A DNA stretch of 64,000 nucleotides from Margaritifera margaritifera (GCA_029931535.1 JAQPZY010001688.1:5821001-5885000), one strand, 5' to 3'; counted from the first letter of the stretch, positions 37,801-50,950 are shown. Notes: a model not told the origin generated them from the letters alone. Numbers and translations: made by a program.

Positions 37801-37845
37801 ATGGCCACTGCACTAGCTGAACCGCATGCTCTGCATTTGTTTCCG
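37801..37845 (+). CDS. Sp5: Sp5 coding exon 1 (candidate)
   Basis: Forty-five bases encode a 15-residue N-terminus, MATALAEPHALHLFP. The ATG has a good context (CAACC before, GCC after). The exon ends at a strong donor, CCG|GTGAGT at 37846, in phase 0. The main exon at 44855 opens in phase 0 right after TTTTCAG, so the two join without shifting. A tiny first coding exon followed by one large exon is the usual Sp5 organisation. An in-frame ATG at 37759 would add 14 residues but has poorer context, and the frame is closed by a TAA at 37735. The N-terminal SPLALL-type box of some Sp proteins is not seen in this exon. An additional small exon inside the intron cannot be excluded. Confidence 0.6.
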
Positions 37846-38096
37846 GTGAGTACAGACGGACGAACATTGGATGGATATAATGGAGAAAGCAAAAAAGGTT
37901 TGATGGCAGTTGAGGTGAATGTTTTTATCACACTGACACTCTATATGACAGCTGTGGAATAAACCAATTATGTTAAGATATCAAATATAGGTAAAGTACA
38001 CCATTCACGATGTCAACAATACAAGTACTCATTACTCATACCCTATTACCTATTATAGTCGTGTCTTGTATGTAATAACGTAGCACAGCAAGCTAG

Positions 38097-38099
<3 letters not shown>

Positions 38100-38162
<63 letters not shown>
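38100..38162. repeat. (AT)n microsatellite in Sp5 intron
   Basis: About 31 AT units shortly after the donor. Confidence 0.97.
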
Positions 38163-38165
<3 letters not shown>

Positions 38166-40823
38166 AACTCTTTGTTAGGTCGAGAATTAATAATTCTGTC
38201 GTTTCGAAGACTCGACTTATACTTTTTTCCTCTTCGATTTTGAAATGTTCGTGAAGAAATTGGCGTAAATATTTGTGTATTGCCGTTTTCTTGTAGAGTG
38301 CATTGGTAGAATGTCCATGAACAAAATGTAAGCGATGACCTTGTACTCTGACGTATAAAGAATATTTTCTGCAACCACAAAGAATTACCCTAAAAAAATT
38401 AAAGGCTTCAAGTACTTTGAATCATTGTCATTTGAGCAGAAATCTTCTTCATCAGACTGAATTTTAATAAACCTAATGTTGATCAGCAGCCATCAGGAAA
38501 CAAGGAACGAAATTGACTACTATCCGCATCTGTAAATAAGCTCTTAAACGTTTTTTGTTGTTGTTGTTGTTTTTGTTTTTTAATGTAGAGATTTGTTAAA
38601 TCGGTAACTATATACTTTCATGTCCAAGAGAAAAAGGAAAGGAAAAAGACACGATAGTTATATGTACTATATTTCGAAGATGTGAAGAAAGATGAGTTTT
38701 ATTATTTTTTGCTGTCCACTTTTGACGAAGGCTGTCATATATCTCAGATCTAATAAATAATTCTAAACATGAAAAGAGACAAAAATATCGTATGCTTATA
38801 CTTGTAAATGTATTGTCAATTGCTAAATACATATTTTGGTATTATGTGTTTGAAAACAAATATAGAAGGCAGTCTACAAAAAAACACACTCACTCTGCAG
38901 AGGAATACATGAATTTATGTATTAACAACGATGAAACAAAAAGAGGTTTAGTTTTTGAACCTCAATTTTTTTGCGGATTATTATTATTATTTTGTAAAGT
39001 GAAATGAAACTTGAAAAGAAAGTTAATTTTAAGCTAATTCTGCGCTAAACTGTCTGCTACAAATTAATTAATGACTTTATTTTGTTCCCCTCCCAGATGT
39101 TTGCTCCTGCTTTTGGATCGTTAAGGTGAAGGTCGTATATAGTTTTTAGTGTAGGTTTTTCAGTAACTGTTCAATAATAATCATAATGCAGTAGTAGTTA
39201 TTGCTTTTGTTCTTGTTCTTGTTCATAACTTTCAGTAAATACAACTTATAGAAGTCTTAGCCAATGTTGAAATAAATTGCATCTGTAACATTGCAGTTTT
39301 GTCATATTTCAACATTACATGTAAATTTAGGAAAATTTCTAATTTTATTATCATTTATCAATATGAATCTTGTAAAAGAAAAACAAAATAAAAACATAAA
39401 CATAGAGAATGAATTTCTTCGCAAAAAGGTTTCCAACATTTTATTCCAACGAGATTTATTAAAACAGTCATGACATAAATAGTATGACCTTTCTATCACC
39501 TTTCTCCCTCATTTTTAGAAAAGATTTAGATTAGTGCCACCTTGCCATACGAAGTAATTCATTAGCTGGCTGCAATTTCGGAATGGAAACTACTTTTTGC
39601 CTAAAATATGCAGAAATGTAGAATTGTTTATCCTTTTTATGTAATGCTCAGTGCCATGCTACGTCCATTATTGTATTTGCTTCCACATTCTCTTTACACA
39701 GTTTTCACATTGATAGGTATAAGTTTCTAATTGGAACTCTGTACACTGTTCACTGTATATTTTAGTATATGTAAAGGCAAAATCGGACAAATTTTGCAGC
39801 AACATCAATCGGGTTGACTATATGCAGTATTATGAAATCGGAAGTGTGTGGGTTAGACGATCTAAAATTAACAGCATTGTCGTAAATAAAAAATAAAATC
39901 GAGCATGAAATTTAGCGAATTTAACGAGTGAACTATTTCACGGCAGCGATTCATGTTTTATGTTGAAATAAAGCAATCGCACTTCATTTTTTTTACTGTA
40001 GACATTGCGTAGTATGCGAGCACACATAGCGTAAAATTATTAATGCAAACAAAAATTACATTTCTGCACATTCGTAAAAATTGTATATCGCTTATACTTT
40101 GAAAGTAAAGATTCGCTAAACTTTAATAACGCTAAAATTCAGTATAAGTAAACTTGAATTATTGGGTAAAGATATTTTCTTCCATTTAAAGAGGACATAT
40201 CCGAATCGAGAGCCGAAAAAAGTAGTTGAAAATATTAACGATTTCCAATTACTTTTCTTATAAATGCGTAAACATGAATGTAGTAAAGTTATTGAATCTT
40301 TTATTACTGTGAGTAACATCTCTATTTTGACTTTTTGACATTATTCACTTAAGTAAAGAAATTGTAATCAGCTAATTTTGATAATGTAACAGTAAAAAGT
40401 TGTGATATTATTATATCTACAAGGTAGGTGTTGCAATGCTATGGTTAAGTCTAAGGATTTAAAATTACTCCAGTTATGTACATGGAACCTTCGTCAAGAT
40501 ATTTGCCCCCCACATTGAAGCTGGAACTCGTAACACTGAAATTTGGGCAACTAATTTATGCCAGGTCTCGTATTCTTGAAATTGTTTTGAGTAAGAAGCT
40601 CGAGCTAAAGCTAAAAGAAAAAAAATTAGGCATTCTGTAATTTTTATTCGAATAAAGTTAGAATCTGAACCTGTCAGAATGTTTTCTAAGTATCTCCTGT
40701 TTTGCAGACTAGGTTTCAATTACATAGAAGTACTCCAAGTATCTTATCTAAATCTGAGGTTCTGAGCTCAAGTTTGAGTTTTGTACTCAAAACGTTTCGA
40801 GAACATGGGACATAAACATATTG

Positions 40824-40967
40824 ATTAACATACAGATTTTCAATTACTGTAATATTAACATACAGATTCATACATTTTCAATTACTGTAATATTAACATA
40901 CAGATTCATACATTTTCAATTACTGTAATATTAATATACAGATTCATACATTTTCAATTACTGTAAT
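40824..40967. repeat. Minisatellite, about 4 x 38 bp, in Sp5 intron
   Basis: Unit begins ATTAACATACAGATTCATAC and ends CAATTACTGTAAT. The first copy lacks the CATACATTTT part; the last has ATTAATATAC in place of ATTAACATAC. Confidence 0.93.
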
Positions 40968-41545
40968 CTGATTTAAGACACGTCTCTTAAATTTTAATGG
41001 GGATACAAACTTAAGCCTTACTAAACTATAGTGACCAGCACTAAAAGAAAATTTAAAAATTGAACTCTGCTTGTAGTTTTAAGGATTTCGGAAAAATTCC
41101 TTGCCGTTTCGAGGATTTGGGATTATAACAGGAATCGAATAGTTTACTTCGGCTAGTTAAATCTGTTATGTTTTCTTGTAAATATTAACCAACCAACCAA
41201 AAATAAATAAATAAAACAAGAAAGAAAAAGATGTCATGCTGATGGTTATTGACTATGTGATTTTTTATTATATCCTTTAAAATTTTGATGCCATATATCT
41301 GAGTGGTTAAAGAAAACCATATTAGGGAATACCGTTGTATAATTAAACCGTTGAAAATGACATTGTTCTGATGTGTACAACATTTAACACACATCAGTTC
41401 ATCTAAATGATTAATTAAGTGTAAATACCATTTTCTACCGGGTTGTCAAAATTACACGAATGTACGAAGATCTGCTGCTGACCGTCTGACCTTCACCGAT
41501 CATATTCCATTCAAAATGCTGTTAGGCAGCTCGCAAAACTTAGGT

Positions 41546-41714
<169 letters not shown>

Positions 41715-42648
41715 TCAGTATGCGAATTCCTCTGATACTCTTAATAAATATAAATGTTACATACATATTTTATAATGCGATTCTTCTTATTTTTATATTT
41801 GCAGAAAGCTGTCTTATGCAGTATACATTTGAAATTTGAGCTTAATTTTTATTTACTTTTTTGCAAATTTTTGTAAAAAGTAATTAAGTTTTAGTCCGTT
41901 TTGAAATTATTTGATGACAAACATTTAGTTAATGATTGACACTTCCCAGCTGTGTAATAATTGACACTTCCCAGCTGCAACGTGTAATTTGGTTTCTATC
42001 TGATATAAAGAGTTATGAACTGATACTTTCTAAATTAAATCTACTATCAAACAATGTAAAATGCCTCGTCTTCCTAGACGGTTAATATTATATCTATTCA
42101 TTTACTCTATTTTTCTATGTATGTAATCATTACTAATTAAAACTCAAATCAACTGCTTAAGATGGAGCCCCAACTTCGTAGGCGGCAGTCATGAGCAGTC
42201 CTCATAGGGCGTATAACTCCAGGCATTGTGGCGTAATTTTCACTGGTGCTATGAGCAACGGGCCATGACTAATTGTCACATCAAGATCACAGACTGTTTG
42301 ACAAATGTAGGCATGGTGGGGTGTGAAATTTCGCCTCGGGTCAGGGTGGAAAACAGTTGAGAAGGAAGAAATATCACTTCGCGACAGCCATATTAAAAGA
42401 TTCTACATTCAGTAACCCCAAATCTGGGTCTCGCGAGAATATTCAAAACGAAACAAGGAGAATATGCCGTAAGCGTTGGTAATTGCATGTGACTTTTGAC
42501 ACAGGTAATTTATTTTTTTTTTGCCAAGTTAGCAATAATAAAGAAAATGAGAGTAAAAGTTAACTAAATGAATTTTGAAAAGTCGAAAATATGACTCAGT
42601 GTATTACTTTGATTGAAGAATATGCAATATCTGAGACTAACATACATG

Positions 42649-42760
42649 GGGGATTGGAAACTCGCTACATAGCCCACCAAACATTACCTGTTCCCAACTG
42701 TTATGCAAATGAGGTTCCCAGGGCACTGTAAGATCACGAGTTGGATTTGCTGTGTGGGCC
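42649..42760 (+). repeat. Inverted-pair segment with octamer, left copy
   Basis: Contains GGGGATTGGAAACT at 42649-42662, octamer ATGCAAAT at 42703-42710, a CCCAG block and TAAGATCA. The same blocks occur in the same order on the minus strand at 43370-43480. Confidence 0.65.
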
Positions 42761-43369
42761 AGAGAAGTTCATTCGGAGTACATATTTTGTAAACTACACA
42801 GCTACTATATTTCATCACTAACATAAGAAATAAAGGTATTTTTTTTTTGGTGACAAAGGATGAGAGTGCATTAATGTAATTCATTTTGACATCTAAATGT
42901 TTGGAAAATTGATAGGTAACAGATACATTTTGAGTATTGTATAAAAAATGTGCACAATAGCATTTTGTAAACCACTTTTAAAAAATTGTATGAAAGATAC
43001 ATGAATAAAATGTACATGCTTATACTCTCAGTACATGGAAAAACGCATTCCAATAATGTTAACGTACTAATTTACTTCATGTACAAATTTTGATACTTTA
43101 AAATTGAAAGTCAAGGTTGGCTAGAGTGGCAAAACGAGGTCTTTTCACTGACATTGTCATTATCTATCATAAAATATTTTAAAAAATATATCAGAATGGA
43201 GGGGAAAGGTTAATTTTTTTTTTTTTTGTCTTGATATTAGCAAAGTATGAAATTTTGAATAAAAATAGGAAAGGTAGAAAATACAAATTAATTTCCAACA
43301 GAATACTGTTATGGTAACTTCGACATGTGACATAGGTAAGCACAGTTAAGTTCAAAGCTGAGGGCAAAC

Positions 43370-43480
43370 ACACCCATGCTGTGTATTTGATCTTACTGCC
43401 CAACCGATCACTGGACACCGCATTTGCATGTCTAAGGGAGCGAGTGATATCTGGCAGTTCTCTTTAGTTTCCAATCCCCG
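43370..43480 (-). repeat. Inverted-pair segment with octamer, right copy
   Basis: Minus-strand copy of 42649-42760: GGGGATTGGAAACT (complement at 43466-43479), octamer complement ATTTGCAT at 43422-43429, and TAAGATCA (complement near 43388-43395). Divergence is substantial. Confidence 0.65.
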
Positions 43481-43686
43481 TATTATATGCAGTTCCTGGT
43501 GATAGACTGAACAGGGTGGGGTAAAGAAGAAACAAGACATGCTATTTTCCCCCCAAAAATGTATGCATATAAATATTACTACGACAGTGGGGCAAAATTA
43601 CAAAATTACAATGATTTTAAAAAACAACAATAATAACGAGAAAATAACATCATCATCAACTACAACAATAAAACCACCACTACTAC

Positions 43687-43702
43687 TAATAATAATAATA
43701 AT
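43687..43702. repeat. (AAT)n microsatellite
   Basis: Five AAT units following a degenerate CTA/ACA-rich tract. Confidence 0.85.
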
Positions 43703-43795
43703 AGGGTTGGTGTAATTATTGGCCAAAGGGCCCCGATAGCAAATATCAATCAAGCGGGTCATTGAATATTACACTCATCTATGCAATTTGGCCAG

Positions 43796-43840
<45 letters not shown>

Positions 43841-43841
43841 T
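43796..43841. repeat. (AAT)n microsatellite
   Basis: About 15 AAT units in the Sp5 intron, 1 kb before the acceptor. Confidence 0.95.
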
Positions 43842-44847
43842 ACAGTAATTATCAACAAGCAGTCATATTTTTGAGCGAACCGTTCTATATTATGATATTA
43901 AAGCAAAAAAATAAATATACGTTCAAACTATCGCGTAATTCTTTGAAAAATTCCACACACCTTATTTCGGGTTTATCGTCTCTCTTAAAAATAAATGAAT
44001 TTATTGTTATTATTATTAAATCGTTTTCATCCGGTTGTTAGACAAGGCCGAAATAAGTGAAACTTTTAGTTAACAAAACGGAGATCAACGCAAAATAAAG
44101 CTGCATGAACGTCGATTTTTAAAAAAATTGTCGTGTTTACATCTTTATTTCATAAACATCAAGAAATGACCCAGGGAAAATTGCACTGCGAACACATCTA
44201 TTTGGAGAGGCCGAAACGTGTCAGCATTACAGACACGGAGAACTTCCCCTTGCCTCGTTCTGAATAATCTTGCGAGATGTGTGATTCGGTGTTACGGAAA
44301 AGATAGATGGAGATTTATTCTGTCATATCCAATCTACAGGTGGTATATACCTTACCAAAGTCGTGGGTTTGAACAACAATAAGAAAAACCTGAAACGAAA
44401 AGCAGAAAGCAATACTGAAATTTGCAGGTGAAACTTTCAAGTGAAAATTCCAGATTACCGAAGAGGGATATATTTGTACCGTTGATAATAGATAAAGAGG
44501 ACGAAGAGACCTTTACTTTCTTGTTGCAAAATAGTATTAAAGATACCTCTGTACTGAATGAGCTGGAGATATGAACAACCAATATAATTATTCAAACTAA
44601 GGGAATAATTCCTGCATAGGTTTTAGATGATAATGTGTTTCACTGAATGAAAATTAGGGAAATTTAATATGTTTCATTACCTATCCACTCTTTTTTGTAT
44701 ATATTATGAACATGAGGCGAATTTTTTCTTTTTTTAGAATGTTGACAATTTTTAAGATGAAACTATGAAGCCTGCGCTATTATTATTTTAATTTGTTGAC
44801 ATCTGAAACAAGTTTACTTCTAGTTTATTTATTCCAAAAATATAATA

Positions 44848-44854
44848 TTTTCAG
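44848..44854 (+). promoter_or_regulatory. Sp5: Splice acceptor of Sp5 exon 2
   Basis: ATATTTTCAG with a T-rich tract precedes codon ACT. An in-frame TAA at 44843-44845 shows the coding frame cannot extend further left without splicing. Confidence 0.8.
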
Positions 44855-45967
44855 ACTAAATTTGAGCCCGGAGGTAGTTTGAGAACTGGCATACCCTTTC
44901 TTCCACCTCAGTTTCACCGACCAGTACGGATGGGCCCATTGTCCGGACTACATTCTGAGATCCATAAACCCTCCCCCACCCACTCTTGCTCTGGCTGGAG
45001 TCACCATTCCGCAGGTCTCGTGGGTCAAGGTGGACATCTGAACGCCATGATGCCAAACCCTACGAATATACGCGCGCTCTCCGTGCATCAAAGTGCTCAA
45101 GAAGACATTCAAAGAATTCATTACCACAATAGTGTTGCTAGTCACACTGGATACTTCAATTATGAACTGCATCATTCTCGACTTATACATCAGAACATTG
45201 TAGCATCAGGACACACAGTAGTGCCGTGTACCGGATCAAATGTTCCAATGCCAATGTCCATTACAAGCAATCATGTGAAAGCCCCTATACCTATGACAAC
45301 GCACTCCGTCCCAAATCAACTCTCTCCCCAACCAGCTTCTGAAGCCGAGATCCCATGGTGGAGCGTCCAGACCCCAACCCCGCAGTCGGACTTGAAGCTT
45401 TCTTTGCCTCATCAGTTTCTTCTACACCAGGGAGGGACCGTCACTGAGATGCAGTACCAGGCCCAGCTGGCATCGTTTCTACAAGGAATAAAACCAATCA
45501 CAACGGCAAGGCGTTGCCGCAGATGCCGCTGTCCAAACTGTCAGAACTCTAACAACTCTTCTAATTCACCCAAAAAAAAGCAGCACATTTGCCATATTCC
45601 AGGTTGTGGAAAAGTTTATGGCAAGACTTCTCACCTCAAAGCCCACCTTCGCTGGCACACTGGCGAGCGGCCGTTTGTGTGTAATTGGTTGTTTTGTGGT
45701 AAGAGTTTCACACGGTCTGACGAACTGCAGCGCCATCTAAGGACGCATACTGGTGAAAAACGCTTCGCTTGCCAGAACTGTGGAAAAAGATTCATGCGCA
45801 GTGATCATTTAAGTAAACATGTGAAAACGCACGAGACAAAGCGCTCCAAACTAAAAACAGACGGAGACTCGTGTGACGAGCACGAACATCATGAGCAGAC
45901 ATCAGCTTCCGATGAGGACTCTGACATAGACATCGATATAGATGGAGATTCAGACGTCTCAGAATAG
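44855..45967 (+). CDS. Sp5: Transcription factor Sp5, main coding exon
   Basis: Sequence-specific nuclear transcription factor of the Sp/KLF family that binds GC and GT boxes and acts downstream of Wnt/beta-catenin. The exon encodes 370 residues to the TAG at 45965-45967. With the 15-residue first exon the protein is 385 residues, close to the vertebrate length of about 400. Positions below are residues of this exon: PWWS motif (167-170), then the buttonhead box CRRCRCPNC (221-229, genome 45515-45541), then three C2H2 fingers (246-326, genome 45590-45832). The finger ligands are C246/C251/H264/H268, C276/C281/H294/H298 and C306/C309/H322/H326. DNA-contact helices read KTSHLKA, RSDELQR and RSDHLSK, the standard Sp set. 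The [11 protein letters not shown] box plus the NWLFCGKSF and [20 protein letters not shown] wording points to Sp5 over Sp1-4 or Sp6-9. A His/Ser/Pro-rich N-terminal half precedes, and a Ser/Asp-rich acidic tail follows. The frame is complete, with no stop or shift. Confidence 0.95.
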   Translation, partial: TKFEPGGSLRTGIPFLPPQFHRPVRMGPLSGLHSEIHKPSPTHSCSGWSHHSAGLVGQGGHLNAMMPNPTNIRALSVHQSAQEDIQRIHYHNSVASHTGYFNYELHHSRLIHQNIVASGHTVVPCTGSNVPMPMSITSNHVKAPIPMTTHSVPNQLSPQPASEAEIPWWSVQTPTPQSDLKLSLPHQFLLHQGGTVTEMQYQAQLASFLQGIKPITTARRCRRCRCPNCQNSNNSSNSPKKKQHICHIPGCGKVYGKTSHLKAHLRWHTGERPFVCNWLFCGKSFTRSDELQRHLRTHTGEKRFACQNCGKRFMRSDHLSKHVKTHETKRSKLKTDGDSCDEHEHHEQTSASDEDSDIDIDIDGDSDVSE

Positions 45968-46430
45968 AGCTGCAATAACTTATATATGTTGTTCATATAT
46001 GATTCTTAACTGAAAATGGATAAGCCTGGACTATTGCCAGAGTCAGTTTACAAAACTCTTAACACTGATTTCATGAAACTTATACATATTGCACAACAAT
46101 CCATCTTTGAAGAAAGATGAAGGTACCTTAGTACGCACATTTTTATAGCAAACAAAATCTGTTCTGGGCAGTACATACACTCATGAAAAGAAATAATCTT
46201 TGTCTTCAAACCACGCGTACGTAGCATCAACAGAGTAGCTAAATTGTGGACATGTTTTGTTTCTTTTCTTCTTTTCGCAACAATAGTTATACTCGTAGAA
46301 GTTGGAACTATCCTAAATAGACCGTATTAGTTATTTCGACATTTAAACTTTTACAAATATCGACACAAGAGCTGAATATTTCTATTACTAGTATGTTTTA
46401 ACATGAGTTTTTGAAATTTTTCTGCACTCA

Positions 46431-46431
<1 letters not shown>

Positions 46432-46509
<78 letters not shown>
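46432..46509. repeat. (ATT)n microsatellite
   Basis: About 26 ATT units with one TTTTT interruption. Confidence 0.96.
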
Positions 46510-46512
<3 letters not shown>

Positions 46513-46879
46513 CGCCATAACAACGTACACTTATCAACTAATCAAGTCAGCGTCTTACTAATACTTGATTGTAAGGTTGGAATCAAAACACCGTAGGGAC
46601 CTGCGATGGTCCAATACTGTACTTCTTCAGTATTTTAATATCGCCTCTACTTTTCATGTTGTTTCGTAAAATTCAACGGAGCACATATGGGGAGGGGGGT
46701 GGGGGGTGGGCAGTTACATCCTTTGAATCAAGTCGTTTCATTTATCTGTAAAGCTCTTCCTTTGAAGTTATTGCTTTCTCATCCTCGTCACACATGTATG
46801 TGAATACAGTGCAAGGAACGATTTATAAGCAGATAAACAGTTTGTATTTATCACAGTTCCCACTCGTTCAAAGATGTGA

Positions 46880-46886
<7 letters not shown>

Positions 46887-46961
<75 letters not shown>
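46887..46961. repeat. (CT)n microsatellite
   Basis: About 37 CT units. Confidence 0.97.
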
Positions 46962-46963
<2 letters not shown>

Positions 46964-47699
46964 ATGAATTACACTTTTATTTTTTATGGTGTATATCCAT
47001 TTAGTCTGTTGTCTGCGTCACCTTTAACCAATACAGTACTGGTTGTCAGCTATTTAGCCAAGTACCAGTATTGTCGTTGGACAAGTCTTTATTTTCATCT
47101 GTTCCCAATGTAATGAATATGGTCATTAATGCATATTTTGGTCCAAAATAAATCCTTTAGACATGTTTTTCATCGGAGTTTATGCAATGTGAATACAGAA
47201 GCTAGAAAGGAGAATGGTTCCATTGAGCTATATAGAGTTAAGAACAATATATTATGTCTTTCTTTATTCTTTCTCCTCTCAAAGACGAAGATTTAAACAG
47301 AATTTTACATATTGGGGATTTTAATCTATAGTATATAGATTTCAAAAGAAATCATAAAAAGTTTGAAAACAAAAAAGGTGTAACGTTTTGTTTGCTGGCC
47401 TCCTATGGCCAATTAGCCATGTCAACCTTGTTTACAAGCTCCTTGTCAACTTTGTTTACAAGCTCCTACTCTCTTTCTCTTTACTATGCTGTGATTTACG
47501 GAATGTAAATCTGATTTTTTGTATATGATTCTGCATGGATCAGTATCACGATGTGCTATAGATTTGATACTTATCGACACTTATTAATACCACGCTGTTT
47601 GTGCTTTATGACATTAAAGCCAAAAACAATGAAGGTCATGAGGTGGTATTTTATTACTTGAGAACTTGAAATTCAACTGTACCTTCGATAGCACAATAT

Positions 47700-48120
47700 G
47701 TGTGTGAGAATGGAAGACATGGGATGTTCTATGTACTGTCAAGGTGTGTGTGAGAACAGAGGACACGGAATATTCATGTACTGTCAATGTGTGTGTGAGA
47801 ATAGAGGACACGGAATATTCTATGTACTGTCAAGGTGTGTGAGAACAGAAGACACGGAATATTCTATGTACTGTCAAAGTGTGTGTGAGAATAGAGAACA
47901 TGGAATATTCTATGTACCGCCAATGTGTGTGTAAGAATAGAGGAGAAGGAATATTCTATGTACCGTCAAGGTGTGTGTGAGAATAGAAGACACGGAATAT
48001 TCTATGTACTGTCAATGTTTGTGTGAGAAGAGAGGACACGGAATATTCTATGTACTGTCAAGGTGTGTGTGAAAATAGAGGACACGGATTATTCTATTTA
48101 CTGTCAAGGTGTGTGGGAGA
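47700..48120. repeat. Minisatellite, about 9 x 46 bp
   Basis: Degenerate unit TGTGTGTGAGAATAGAGGAC-ACGGAATATTCTATGTACTGTCAAGG. Copies differ at several positions (for example ACTGTC/ACCGCC, AGAGG/AGAAG), and the phase is lost by 1-3 base indels. Confidence 0.93.
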
Positions 48121-48481
48121 AGAGACGAAATAGAATGTTTTATGTCAATCCTAAAACCATAAGTAAGCCTCAGTAGATAATTTATACAATTATTTTCTCT
48201 TCTTATATGCTTGAAATACTCTTTTGTACTTTTAACTACATGTATAAGTGATGAAATCTTCCCTAGGCACCATTAAACTTTAACACTCATGCGCATGGAT
48301 ATAATTTAATTAAATCCTCAATGCCATGGATTTTTGGTAAAGAAGTTTTGGATATTTTGCAAGCTAATCATATTATTTGTTACGTAACTTGTCTGGCTAA
48401 ATAAATTTGAAGCTTTTACTCAAGTGACGAATAATACCATAAAAATTGTAGGTAACAAGTCACCAACAAAAATGGATAAAT

Positions 48482-48483
<2 letters not shown>
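48121..48483. other. Non-coding stretch
   Basis: AT-rich, nothing recognised. Confidence 0.5.

Positions 48484-48548
<65 letters not shown>
48484..48548. repeat. (AT)n microsatellite
   Basis: About 32 AT units, separated by 31 bases from the next run. Confidence 0.97.
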
Positions 48549-48551
<3 letters not shown>

Positions 48552-48578
48552 CATGTGCTTCTATGGAAAAAGGTGGGG

Positions 48579-48579
<1 letters not shown>

Positions 48580-48649
<70 letters not shown>
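48580..48649. repeat. (AT)n-(GT)n microsatellite
   Basis: About 23 AT units directly followed by about 11 GT units. Confidence 0.96.
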
Positions 48650-48717
48650 AAAAAAAGACTTTGATATCTTAGAATGAAAGACTAACTTTCATGTAATAAT
48701 TTCCAAACTATGGACGT

Positions 48718-48775
48718 CGTAGCTCGGCTGGTTGGAAGCTGCAGAGGTCCGATGTCGGTTGTTCGATTTCTGAGA
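48718..48775 (+). mobile_element. tRNA-like SINE remnant
   Basis: A box-like TAGCTCGGCTGG at 48720-48731 and a degenerate B box GTTCGATTTC at 48761-48770, with tRNA-like spacing. No body or tail could be delimited. Confidence 0.45.
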
Positions 48776-49960
48776 ATATATTGCTACATTTTCTCGAGTG
48801 GGTTCGATAATGGTATTATCATTTCAAGACCTTAGTTTTGAGTATATAAGTGACAATAGAATGTACAATAAAATATTTAATTATCAAATTTAGTTTATTA
48901 CATAATTGTAAGGTATATAATACTCGGCCATCTCTAGTCCAACACGTATACTTTGCAATATTCAAATGCCATAAGACAGATCTTAAAATATTATTAGCTT
49001 GTGCGGTAAGGCATATTATCTTCTTAAATCTCTGTATGAATATTACCCATAAATATATCACATGACCTAAATGACCAATATTCACATGCCTCAAGCTCAG
49101 AATTCAAAGCCCAGATGTATCTATGTTGCTAACAATTTGTTTACTAACCATCTATCATATTTTTGTTGCAAATGTATTGCATATATATTTCCTGCTTCTG
49201 ACGCTCACCATTATAACACGTATTCCTAAAAAAAAAATTAAATTTAGACTAAAATATTTTTAAAAAAAGTTTTATCACAGAAATTATTCCTAACAATATT
49301 ATATTTAGATGAAACGTTTTCTTCGTAGTTTTTGTGTTTGATCCTGTCTGTAATCTATCTATCACAAATTATAAGGAATTCATAATAGATAGTGCAAAAA
49401 AAAAAAAAAAAAAAAAATGACATGTAAATATAAAATATCGTTCCCAGCCCTTTTAAATGAGCTGCATAAAAGATCCATAGCTTCTCTATGCGGGCTAGAG
49501 CCATGCAAATTATACCGTCTACTATGTCCTTGTTTTCGGTCATGCATGCAACATTAATCATTGCTAAATCCTGATGTAAAACATAGAAAATTAGAGCAAA
49601 GGAAACGTGTTTTAAGAACCATTATTTGGTCCAGGTAATGGGCAATTTTTCTAATATGCGTACAAACAGATAAGTTGGATTTCATTTTGTAGAGAAAGTT
49701 GGACCTTTTACAAAAATCATTTGAGGAATGGATGTTTCTAATTATTGGACTAATACAAGCCTCACACATGCCAGGGTCTACCCAAAAAATACCTATTTTG
49801 ACCAAGTTTAGAATGGTATATTTTTTTTATACAGAAGCACCAAAAACTGTTCATTTTTAGAACAAAAAATAGCATTTGTCTTCCTGTGCGCTTCTATCGA
49901 GAACCCAAACAGATTTTGTAGAAGATATAGGCATAATACACCTCGTATTTAAATATTGCA

Positions 49961-50020
49961 TCGATTGTCTATTGAATCACACGATTGTCTATTGAATCAC
50001 ACGATTGTCTATTGAATCAC
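49961..50020. repeat. Tandem repeat, 3 x 20 bp
   Basis: Three copies of ACGATTGTCTATTGAATCAC; the first begins TC in place of AC. Confidence 0.95.
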
Positions 50021-50909
50021 ATGTTAACGAAACTCTGAAAGTTCTAAATTTGGCCAAAAGGAGGCATTTTTTGCTGACCCCGACAAACCTTTGAGACGAG
50101 TTTTAGCACAGCAAATATAAACATCCTTTTCAATTTTTTTTTTGTAAAATGCAAACTTTCTACCACAAAATAAAGTCACAGGTACCTAAATGAAGAAAAA
50201 AAAAATGTTACGTAGCAAAATATGCCCATATAGTGCGTACCTCTATCTTCTATTATATTCTATTATAGCTAACACAGCGATGTTTTACTTATTGACATGA
50301 TACGTTTACTCCCAAGTTTAGGATTTGTTTGCATATTTTGACGTGTTTTGATCCTTTCTCATCAATACTTGTCTTCCCTTTCAAGGAGTCGTGCAACAAG
50401 ACCCCCCCCCCCCCCAGCCCCTTTTCGGCCTGCGCTATCAATTTGTTTTTGTAAATTGCAACTTGAATGATTCGATTGCAAAAATGACTGTAATATTTGA
50501 AACTCTGATTGTTTTTTTTTTTTTTTTTTTTTTAAAGGAGATGAACAGAGATTTACTGCTCTTCAAATTGTTTGTCCTGCGAACATTGTAGTGTACAAAA
50601 TGGGTGGCGCCGCTGTAAAAAGCCGTGTTTGTGTGCACTGAGTTGACTATAAGTTGATCGTCTGCTGCACAAAGATATTGATTCTCACTGCATTCAATAG
50701 AAAGACATCGGTTTCAAATGGAAACATTTTAGTAATGTATTAACCCATGCATTTTCAGATTATTTTACAATGCGCTGAAGAGAAAGATTAAAATGTTACG
50801 ACACCAAAATAGGTTGATATGCTGCAAAACGTGTGCTTACAGTTGTACATTTTATAACCGTGACGAGTGTCATTTTTTATTTTTGTCAAAGAAACTTGTT
50901 TTTTAAAGT

Positions 50910-50950
<41 letters not shown>

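Larger units (their letters stand above)
45968..47152 (+). other. Sp5: Sp5 3' untranslated region (extent uncertain)
   Basis: Non-coding sequence after the stop. An AATAAA hexamer lies at 47147-47152, downstream of two microsatellites. Nearer, only variant hexamers are seen. The real poly(A) site was not determined. Confidence 0.3.

Noticed and set aside
42640..42765. Spliceosomal U1 snRNA-like gene
   Set aside because: GGAAACTCG and CCCAGGG phrases resemble parts of U1 but are in the wrong order, and no Sm site follows.
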